DNA of 33,539 bases, taken from contig JAWXUL010000027.1 in NCBI GenBank assembly GCA_044432725.1, positions 1 through 33,539 on the forward strand, in the 5' to 3' direction. Of the stretch, positions 14,688 through 22,500 are shown in pieces. A model generated the notes under the pieces. The model was not told the origin of the DNA, did not search any database, and worked only from the letters and a program-made list of their open reading frames with translations. Origin of the DNA: JAWXUK01 sp044432725. GTDB taxonomy: Bacteria; Bacillota; Clostridia; Oscillospirales; Oscillospiraceae. Positions within the stretch are counted from its first letter, which is position 1, and the number at the start of each line of letters is the position of its first letter. A program made the position numbers and the translations under genes.

Positions 14688-16762
14688 TGCAACTGATTGT
14701 CGCTGAAAAGCCATCTGTGGGACAGCACATCGCCAAAGTGTTAGGTGCTAACGAAAAGAAAGATAATCATTTTGAGGGAAATGGCTACCTCGTTTCATGG
14801 TGCGTGGGGCATTTGGTGGGATTGGCACCTGCTGATACCTACCACCCTGACTTTAAGAAATGGGAAGTTTCTGACTTACCTATTATCCCAACAGAATTTC
14901 AATACGTCCCCAGTGAAGGAAAACAACGATATTTACACAGCCTTTGCGACCTGATGAATCGCCCTGACGTGGACGTGGTAATCAATGCCTGTGACAGTGG
15001 ACGTGAGGGTGAACTGATTTTCGCCTTGGTTTATCAATACGCAGCCTGTAACAAATATGTAAAACGTCTTTGGATTTCCTCCATGGAAGATGTGGCGATT
15101 TTAGAGGGATTCCAGAATCTCCGTGAGGGAACAGACATGAACAATCTTTTATCTGCTGCAATGTGCCGTGCAAAGGCAGACTGGCTCATGGGTATCAATG
15201 GAACTCGCCTTTTCTCTTGCTTATATGGGCAATCCCTCAACGTGGGGAGAGTAATTTCCCCTACGTTATCCATGATTGTCCAACGAAATGCAGAAATTCA
15301 GGCATTTCAACCCACTCCTTTCTATTTTTCACTGATAGAATGTGATGGGTTTTCTTTTTCATCGGAACGTCTAGCCACCAAACAAGAAGCTAATGCTATG
15401 GTAGAACACTGGAAAAGCAATCCTATCATTGTTGAAAAAGTTGAAAAAACGGAACATTTTGAAAAAACTCCTTTACTTTATGACCTCACCACCCTACAAC
15501 GTGAAGCCAACCGAAAACTGGGATTCTCTGCTCAACAGACTCTCGACTATGCCCAGTCCCTGTATGAAAGAAAATATCTTACTTACCCTCGGACAGATTC
15601 TAACTACCTCACAGAAGATATGCAAGAAACTGTCAGAGAAGTAGTGAATCTTTCTACGAAAATCTTAGGTTTTGACTGCGAACCACCTCAAAACTTTAGT
15701 TCTGTGATTAACAGCATGGGAGTGAGTGACCACCATGCCATTATCCCCACTATGTCTATTGAACACTGTGAGATTGCCAAACTACCTTATGGGGAACGTG
15801 AAATTTTAGAATTGGTCATGGTACGTTCACTCCAAGCCGTTGACGATTTATACCGATTTGAGAAAACCACTGTCACCGTGCTGTGTGGCGAAGAACGGCT
15901 TTCCACTCATGGGGAAACAGTCATAGATAAAGGTTTCAAAGTATTTGACAAATTTGCTCCCCATAAACGGAAAGAAACAGCTATTCTTCCCAAAACCTTA
16001 GAGGGGAATGTGTTGACCTTTGACAATGCCACCCTAAAAGAGGGACGAACCACCCCACCGAAACAATATACCGAGGACACGATTCTCTATGCTATGGAGC
16101 GATCGGAAGAAAAAGAGGAACTGGACAAGAATCTTTCTGGTATTGGCACACCAGCCACTCGTGCTGCCACCCTAGAAAAACTGGTTTCAACAAAATTGGT
16201 GGAGCGAAAAGGTAGCGAGAAAACAAAACATCTTTTACCAACAGAGAAAGGTCAAGCACTAAGTTCAGTGTTACCTGATTCTGTGCAATCTTTGACTCTC
16301 ACCTCGGAATGGGAAGAAAAATTGCTCATGGTGGAGCAGGGAATAATGAATCCTGACATTTTCATGGAAGAGATAGAGGGGTTTGTGAGAAATCTGGTCA
16401 CTACTTATGAAAAATCTTTGCACAGTGAGGTGGTCTTTCCAAAGCAATTTGATACCGTTGGGACCTGCCCACGTTGTGGTAGAGAAGTCACGCATACTCC
16501 CAAGGCTTTTTCCTGTGAGGATAAGTCATGTGGGTTTATCCTGTGGAAAGATAACAAGTTTTTCACGGCAAAACGGAAAGAAATCACCGAAAAAATTGCT
16601 AAAGACTTGCTTTCCACTGGTCAGACAGATTTGAAAGGGTGCTATTCAGAAAAGACTGGGAAAACCTATGATTGTACTGTCATTCTGGTTGACACTGGGG
16701 AAAAATATGTCAGTTTTAAGATGGAATTTAACAATGATAAGCAGAAAGATGGAGGAAACTAA
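14687..16762 (+). CDS. topB: DNA topoisomerase III (type IA)
   Basis: This 691-residue type IA topoisomerase relaxes and decatenates DNA by single-strand passage. ICEs of this type carry their own TopB, probably for DNA processing during transfer. The toprim domain starts at residue 1 (LIVAEKPSVGQHIAKVL) and has the acidic cluster DSGREGE near residue 103. The catalytic Tyr is in YPRTDS near residue 299. IGTPATRAAT is the expected conserved motif near residue 486. A C-terminal Cys cluster, CPRCG and C....CG (about 593-620), suggests a zinc ribbon. All key residues are present and the length is normal for ICE copies. AAGGAGG precedes the ATG inside the previous gene. A bulged hairpin at 15239-15266 is likely chance. 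Confidence 0.97.
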   Translation: MQLIVAEKPSVGQHIAKVLGANEKKDNHFEGNGYLVSWCVGHLVGLAPADTYHPDFKKWEVSDLPIIPTEFQYVPSEGKQRYLHSLCDLMNRPDVDVVINACDSGREGELIFALVYQYAACNKYVKRLWISSMEDVAILEGFQNLREGTDMNNLLSAAMCRAKADWLMGINGTRLFSCLYGQSLNVGRVISPTLSMIVQRNAEIQAFQPTPFYFSLIECDGFSFSSERLATKQEANAMVEHWKSNPIIVEKVEKTEHFEKTPLLYDLTTLQREANRKLGFSAQQTLDYAQSLYERKYLTYPRTDSNYLTEDMQETVREVVNLSTKILGFDCEPPQNFSSVINSMGVSDHHAIIPTMSIEHCEIAKLPYGEREILELVMVRSLQAVDDLYRFEKTTVTVLCGEERLSTHGETVIDKGFKVFDKFAPHKRKETAILPKTLEGNVLTFDNATLKEGRTTPPKQYTEDTILYAMERSEEKEELDKNLSGIGTPATRAATLEKLVSTKLVERKGSEKTKHLLPTEKGQALSSVLPDSVQSLTLTSEWEEKLLMVEQGIMNPDIFMEEIEGFVRNLVTTYEKSLHSEVVFPKQFDTVGTCPRCGREVTHTPKAFSCEDKSCGFILWKDNKFFTAKRKEITEKIAKDLLSTGQTDLKGCYSEKTGKTYDCTVILVDTGEKYVSFKMEFNNDKQKDGGN

Positions 16763-16763
16763 A

Positions 16764-17039
16764 ATGATGAAGCCACCTAATTTTACCCAGAAGCAAACAA
16801 ACCCTACCAGTGATTCCACTACGATGGCTTTACTGGAACGGCAAAATGAAAATCTTCTCATGATGGTAAAACAGCTAGAATCAGAGAAAGAACTTCTCTT
16901 TTTCTCTATGTCTGAACTAGACACCACTCTTGAAATCACCACACGAACTTTGGAAATTTCTGAAAAACTAAATGCTGCCTATGAATACATTTTGAAACAG
17001 CATGGCTTTTCCTTTGGTGAAGAGGAGGAATCTCTATAA
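16764..17039 (+). CDS. Short coiled-coil protein 1
   Basis: This 91-residue protein has a long heptad-rich helix (LLERQNENLLMMVKQLESEKE) and an acidic end. GGAGG at 16751-16755 lies 8 bases before the ATG at 16764, which fits better than any upstream start. It is the first of four short helical proteins in this region. Its TAA overlaps the putative ATA start of the next gene. No family is recognised; it may be a structural or adaptor peptide. Confidence 0.7.
   Translation: MMKPPNFTQKQTNPTSDSTTMALLERQNENLLMMVKQLESEKELLFFSMSELDTTLEITTRTLEISEKLNAAYEYILKQHGFSFGEEEESL
17023..17028 (+). promoter_or_regulatory. Ribosome binding site pointing to an ATA start
   Basis: AGGAGG lies 7 bases before ATA at 17036, in frame with the PP-loop gene. 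The alternative GTG at 17063 has no ribosome binding site. Confidence 0.55.
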
Positions 17040-17812
17040 CATTCCCAGAAAATGCTACTTTTGTGGCAAGTTTGTCTTATGGCAAGGATAGTCTAAAAAT
17101 GATTGATGTGATTATGGAAAAAGGCTACCCTCTGGATAAGGTAGTCCACGCACAAATCATGGCTACCCCAGAAATATCAGCAGACCTCCCACCAATGCAA
17201 GAGTTTAAGGCACAAGCTGATGAAATTCTTCTCCACCGATATGGAATTAAAGTGGAACACGTCCATGCTAAAAAATCCTATGAAGAACAGTTTTACACAG
17301 TCAAGGGTGAACGTGCATTGCCTAAAAATCGTGGGAAAATATATGGTTTTCCTGCACTTTTCGGCTCATGGTGTGTGGGTATGCTGAAACAATCTGCACT
17401 TAAAACAGCAAAAAAGGGGTTTAGTCATGAATATATTGGCTATGCAGTTGATGAAAAGAACCCCAAAAGACAAGAAAAAATCCGTGATTATCATGACAAT
17501 GGTCATGCTTCACGGATTTTTCCTTTAGTCGATTTGAATATCACAGAACAAGAGTGCTTCGACTGGTGTCGTGACAATGATTTACTTTCACCGATTTATG
17601 ATAACGGCACTCGTGGTGGCTGTTGGTTCTGCCACAAGCAACCTCTCCCACAACTGCGATTGCTACGAAAAAACTACCCTGCATTGTGGCAGAAATTACT
17701 GGATTGGGACAAAGATGACCCATGGGGTGATTTCAATATTCGCTATACAGTAGCAGAGTTAGAAGAACGATTTGCACAGGAAGAAAGTCAATTATCCTTA
17801 TTTGACGATTGA
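17036..17812 (+). CDS. PAPS-reductase-family PP-loop protein
   Basis: The PP-loop SYGKDS (the SGGKDS type of the ATP-pyrophosphatase fold) is at about residues 15-20. Later come FGSWCVG..KQ, the segment EYIGYAVDE and a Cys pair in GGCWFCHKQ, then a C-terminal WDK..P.G helix. This is the architecture of ICE/phage proteins annotated as phosphoadenosine phosphosulfate reductase family. They are likely adenylating or sulfur-transferring enzymes acting on a nucleic acid or other substrate, not true PAPS reductases; the substrate is unknown. The start is chosen at ATA 17036 (258 residues) because AGGAGG fits it and it keeps the first beta strand whole; from GTG 17063 it would be 249 residues. A long inverted repeat lies at 17476-17521. 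Confidence 0.78.
   Translation: MTFPENATFVASLSYGKDSLKMIDVIMEKGYPLDKVVHAQIMATPEISADLPPMQEFKAQADEILLHRYGIKVEHVHAKKSYEEQFYTVKGERALPKNRGKIYGFPALFGSWCVGMLKQSALKTAKKGFSHEYIGYAVDEKNPKRQEKIRDYHDNGHASRIFPLVDLNITEQECFDWCRDNDLLSPIYDNGTRGGCWFCHKQPLPQLRLLRKNYPALWQKLLDWDKDDPWGDFNIRYTVAELEERFAQEESQLSLFDD
17476..17521 (+). terminator. Long intragenic inverted repeat, bidirectional-terminator-like
   Basis: AAAAATCCGTGA (17476-17487) pairs perfectly with TCACGGATTTTT (17510-17521). Inside it CATGAC (17492-17497) pairs with GTCATG. The stem is flanked by an A run on the left and a T run on the right, as in a terminator working in both directions, yet it lies within the PP-loop coding sequence. Confidence 0.45.
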
Positions 17813-17825
17813 AAAGGAGAAAATT

Positions 17826-18080
17826 ATGACATTACATCAATGTGAATGTAAAATTCAAAATCTCGAGGAAGAAAATGCTGCCTTACGTCTACAAATTCAA
17901 GTGATGGCGAAACATTTCGGTAAAACACTGGAAAAACTGGAAGAAACCGATACTTTCTATCGAGAATATGAAGAAATTTCCCATCGTTCTTACAAGGAAA
18001 AAGATGTTTTGCAACGTAAAATCACAGCTTTGGAGGAAGAATGTGATCGCTTGCGTGAGAATCAAAAAAATCCATTTTAG
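17826..18080 (+). CDS. Short coiled-coil protein 2
   Basis: The 84-residue protein is almost entirely predicted coiled coil, with ECKIQNLEEENAALRLQIQ and KITALEEECDRLREN heptads. AAAGGAG (17814-17820) lies 5 bases before the ATG. I do not recognise a family. With its neighbours it forms a set of small helical proteins between the PP-loop and radical SAM genes. Confidence 0.7.
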   Translation: MTLHQCECKIQNLEEENAALRLQIQVMAKHFGKTLEKLEETDTFYREYEEISHRSYKEKDVLQRKITALEEECDRLRENQKNPF

Positions 18081-18096
18081 AAAGAGAGGTAGAATA

Positions 18097-18348
18097 ATGT
18101 CTACTGAAACAGAGGAAGAAAAACTCTTGCTAGTGCAAGAACAAAACACGATACTTCGTCAAATGTTGTATGACCAAGCTACTTTAATTGATACATTGAA
18201 AGAAAATCGTGGCTTAGTGCAAAAAATCTTGACGGAATGTCGAGATTTCATGCTTCGCCACCCTTTGGACAAAAAAGACAAACAGCTGTTACAGATTGTC
18301 CACTATTGTATTGATGATTCGTTGGCTGAAAGACAGCTAGTCCTATGA
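18097..18348 (+). CDS. Short helical protein 3
   Basis: The 83-residue protein begins MSTETEEEKLLLVQEQNTIL, with a coiled-coil N-terminal half and a helical, partly basic C-terminal half (LRHPLDKKDKQLL). AGAGAGG is upstream of the ATG at 18097. The frame stays open further upstream, but that part only overlaps the previous gene. Its TGA overlaps the ATG of the next gene (ATGA), so the two are coupled. No family is recognised. Confidence 0.65.
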   Translation: MSTETEEEKLLLVQEQNTILRQMLYDQATLIDTLKENRGLVQKILTECRDFMLRHPLDKKDKQLLQIVHYCIDDSLAERQLVL

Positions 18349-18617
18349 GTTGTTCAATAACAGAAAGACATTCAATGTCAAAAAAACAACTTTTGAATCA
18401 GCTTTATGATAAGGACTTAGTGATTGAACGATATGAAATTTTAGACAATACTACTAATCGCTTACTACAACAGTGTCTGCAACTTACCGAGATATATAAG
18501 AAAATGCTTTATGATAGTGCCGAACACCTTATGGATAATTCTTTATCTGAAGAATCTAAAAATGAAATGGGACTCCTGATTTTGAAAATTTTAGAGAAAA
18601 AGGAGGGGAATAAATGA
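18345..18617 (+). CDS. Short helical protein 4
   Basis: The protein has 90 residues from the ATG at 18345, or 80 from the ATG at 18375 (MSKKQLLNQLYDK). It is helical and of similar size to the three preceding short proteins, with the LQLTEIYKKMLYDSAEH segment resembling part of protein 3. AAGGAGG near its end serves the radical SAM gene, whose ATG overlaps its stop. The function is unknown. Confidence 0.62.
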   Translation: MSCSITERHSMSKKQLLNQLYDKDLVIERYEILDNTTNRLLQQCLQLTEIYKKMLYDSAEHLMDNSLSEESKNEMGLLILKILEKKEGNK

Positions 18618-19531
18618 AAATCGGACTGCACGACAATGAAAATGATACAATGAAGAAGAAAACCTTTCCGAACTTAGCACTCATGCGTATCTCGGCATAT
18701 CACAAGTCACTGGGTGATACTGTGGACTGGTGGCAACCAGTAGAAACTTATGACCGTGTTTATTCATCAAAGGTCTTTAGTTTCACAAAGGAAAATCCTC
18801 TTTTACCTGAAAATGCTATCCGTGGTGGCACAGGTTATAAAGATATTCCCCTAGACCAGACACTTCCACCAGAGATTGAATCCTGCGTTCCTGATTATAC
18901 CATCTACCCCTCGTGTGATTATGCCATTGGCTATCTCACACGAGGGTGTCCTCGTGCCTGTCGCTGGTGTGTTGTTCCAAAAAAAGAGGGTAATATCAAA
19001 GCTTATCGGACGTGGCAAGAAGTTGTCCGTCCTGATTCCGACAAACTTACTTTGATGGATAACAACATTTTAGCCTGTACTTATGGTTTAGAACAACTGG
19101 AAGAACTTTCTCACACGAAGTATAAAGTAGATCTAAATCAGGGTATGGACGTGCGACTTGTGACCCCAGACATCGCAGATTTACTCTCACGGGTAAAATG
19201 GCAAAGACATATTAGGTTTTCGTGCGATACCACAGCACAAATATCTGAAATATTGCGAGTAGCAGAACTTTTTAAGGAGCGAGGTGTGAAACCCTATCGT
19301 TTATTTGTTTATCTGCTTGTCACTGATGATTTAGAAAATGCTTGTGAGCGAGTAGAAACATTGAAAAAGCTGAAAGGTATCAATATTTACCCACAGGCAG
19401 AAAGAAATGATACTCTTGGAATTATGCCCAATAAGGCTCAAAAAGAGTTTGTCAATCGGTATATGTATGGTCGGTGTTACAAAAAAGAAACATGGCTGGA
19501 GTATTTGGAGCGAAAAGGCTTTGATTTTTAA
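18614..19531 (+). CDS. Radical SAM protein with B12-binding-like N-terminus
   Basis: This 305-residue protein has a CxxxCxxC 4Fe-4S motif at Cys112, Cys116 and Cys119 (RGCPRACRWC), the hallmark of radical SAM enzymes, which cleave S-adenosylmethionine to make a 5'-deoxyadenosyl radical. The N-terminal 90 residues (PNLALMRISAYHKSLGD) look like a reduced cobalamin-binding-type domain. The core continues with LMDNNILAC, VDLNQGMDVRLV and IRFSCDTT barrel strands. Such short proteins occur in phages and ICEs; their substrate is unknown. It overlaps the previous gene by 4 bases and shares a transcript direction with the PP-loop gene, so the two may act in one pathway. A perfect 11-bp inverted repeat overlaps the coding of its Cys motif. 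Confidence 0.85.
   Translation: MKIGLHDNENDTMKKKTFPNLALMRISAYHKSLGDTVDWWQPVETYDRVYSSKVFSFTKENPLLPENAIRGGTGYKDIPLDQTLPPEIESCVPDYTIYPSCDYAIGYLTRGCPRACRWCVVPKKEGNIKAYRTWQEVVRPDSDKLTLMDNNILACTYGLEQLEELSHTKYKVDLNQGMDVRLVTPDIADLLSRVKWQRHIRFSCDTTAQISEILRVAELFKERGVKPYRLFVYLLVTDDLENACERVETLKKLKGINIYPQAERNDTLGIMPNKAQKEFVNRYMYGRCYKKETWLEYLERKGFDF
18908..18946 (+). repeat. Perfect 11-bp inverted repeat in the radical SAM gene
   Basis: CCCTCGTGTGA (18908-18918) and TCACACGAGGG (18936-18946) pair perfectly around a 17-base loop. No T run follows, so it is not a terminator. The right arm overlaps the codons for RG just before the first Cys of the Fe-S motif. Confidence 0.55.
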
Positions 19532-19550
19532 TAGATAGGAGTGATGAAAC

Positions 19551-22500
19551 ATGGAAGATATGTCATTGAACGTCACGGCAATCAGTGAGAAATTGGAACT
19601 TGAAGCCACGAAAAGCAATGTGGCTTACGATTTGGGCGAACATTTCTTGCAAGCATTTGAAAAAGAGGGGGTTTCTTATGTAACTCTGTTTGACCATAAT
19701 TTCCAAACAGAAACACAGGAAATTTATGGAGAATTGCAGAATAATGAACTCCCACCACTGACACAGGCAATTCATGAATTTTGTGAAAAGTACAATTTTG
19801 AGGGTGTTGAATCCGTCCTGAATCGTTCTGCACCTATGATTGACCCTGTTTTGCTAGAATATAATTTTATGCAAGCGAGAGAAACAACCCAAGCTTGTAA
19901 CCTGATAGAAGATGATTTTGGAGATGAAACTACACCCTCCTTTGCCATTTTTCGATTGAAAGATAATGAGATAAATAACCAAATTTCTCAAATTGACCTT
20001 GCATCGCTGAACCTTTTAGGAGAAATTCCAGATAAGGGTGACTATAACTGTATTTTCTCTGACAGTTTAGAAGATTTGATGATAGATTACATAGAAGTGA
20101 TGGACGAAAGACCTGATGTATTTACAGCAGAATTTGAAACAGCACTCTATGAAAATATAGAATATAACGATGAATTTGTCTGGAAATTTAACGAATTACT
20201 GGATAGTGACGTAATTGGCTTACAGTACGAAGGAGATACCACATATTTTTATAATGATGTGGGAGGTTTAGAGGTCATTGACTTTGAGCAACAGCCGTTC
20301 AAACTAACTCTTCGCAGTGATGAAACCCCATCACCTACCATGGTTGACTTAAACACTTTAACCAGTGATAAGTTGATGGAATTGATGGGAGATAATGAGA
20401 ACCTCGAAAATATTCTTCGTGAGGTTGCTCCTTTGCTCCATGGAGCAGATACAACCATGGAATTAACCAACGAAAAACAAAAGCTTCAAGAAGAATTGCT
20501 TTCTGGTAGTGTCGCTTACAAAGTCGGTGATTTTTATGTCACAGCAACCGAAAACACTGATTCCATTGACGTTATTCTTTATGATAGTAATCTGTATCGA
20601 CAAAGTGGGAAATCCTATGATGAAGTCAGCACTATAACTGAAGCTTTGAACAAATTTTGTGAAAATTATGAATTTGAAGGCATTGAAACTTTAGAAAACC
20701 GTTCTGCTGATATGTTAAACAGTGAACTATTTCAAGAGAAATTCCAAGAAAGCGACCTCAAACATGACCAGTCTGTGGTAAAAATTAGCGAGTGGTACAA
20801 CAATCCAGAGGATTCTATTGCTTTTTATTCCCTCAATGCCACTGAATTTAATGAGCAATTACAAGGGAAAGACATAGAAGCCCATCTGGAAGTTGGTGGA
20901 CTTGACAGACGGAACTATAGTTGTGTTACTGTAGAAAATCTGGCTGACACTACAGATAAACAAGTGTTAGAAGCTGCGATTTCAGACTTACAAAACGGAA
21001 ATAGTGAAAAACTGGCTACTCTTCTTCACGAATTGCAGGTGGAGAATTTTGAAACTGGCATTGCGACTGGTACAGTAGTGGGACTGAAACTGGACGGAGT
21101 GACTTCGGAGTACTTTTTAGGTGAAACGGACGTTCAATCTGTTGATTTTGATAAATTGCCTAGTACTTTTGTAGATAAAGTATATGAAGAACCAAATTTC
21201 ACACTCTCTGACCTCACTTCTGAAAAACTAGCTGAACTTATGACTGAAAATGTGGTTTTTTCGTCTATTGTCGAGGAAAGTGTTGCTGCTAACCTCATCA
21301 ATAGTCAATTAGAAACTGAATTACCAATGAATGAAGTTGTTGAAATCGCTTATTTTTGCAATGATATGTGGCGAGGTATTGATGATACTACACTGGAAAA
21401 AATTCAAGATTTCATCGTATTAGCCATCAATCAAGGGGAAATTTCTCCTAGTGACCTAGAACATTTAGGGAAAAATGACTTTTTAGAAGCATATTTTTCA
21501 GACGATACATCTAAGTTGGCTCAGGCTATGGGTGAAATCACTCCAGAGCAAGACAAACAGGAAGTAAAATTATCCGTAGAAAAAGATTCCCAATTATTCG
21601 TTGAAATGGATTCCGATACTGTTTATCGTGATTTCGATATCATCAAAACTGATGTTATCTCCTATATAGAAGTGGATTTACTCACCAATAGTACGCAAGA
21701 TACCTTTGTTGTAGCAGACCGTGGGGAGTATTCTGAAAAAGAAGTGAATGACAACGAATGGGTAAATCCCATGGCATACAGCACTTTGGAAGAAGCACTG
21801 AGTGAATACGATAACCGAATTTATTATGCGATGGAAATGACTGGTGTTTTCGAGGAGATGGAGCAACAAGAGAAGGCACAAGAGCAAGGAGAAAGTCAGA
21901 TTTCAGAAGATGAAGTGAAAAATCCATCACAATCTATGGAAAAAGAATCTTTTCTTGCTGCCACCTCCTTAGAACTTAGTGAAATGATGGAAAACAATGA
22001 TTTTTCTACTAAAGTCAGTGAAGCCATTGATTTTAAGGAGATAAATACATTACTGGACGAAAAATTATCTGAACCAGAACTTCGATTTATGCAAGAACTA
22101 GGCGAGAATATGCTACAAGAGAAAGGTAACGATAAGGGAGATACGTTCCAGATTGTAGCTGATTTACTCAATGACCCTAATACGAATTATTCCATAGATG
22201 ATGTTAAAATGCTTAGACTGGAAGATATTGCTCATGCAATTAACTATCCACAATCTGGTAAAGACTTAGAACATTTTGTATTGCAAGCCCATCGTTTAGA
22301 AAATGCTGTTATGGACAATTCCCCAGAATTTCACGCAGAAATTCAGTCATATTTTGAAGTACCTATTCCCACGGCAGACTTGGAGAAGTTCAGCGAATTA
22401 GTAACGAAAACAAATATTATAAGTTCAGAAAACACAGAAAGTATGGTCTTTGAGTATTTAATTCAAGAAATCAGTGAGTTATACATTGAAATGAATGACC

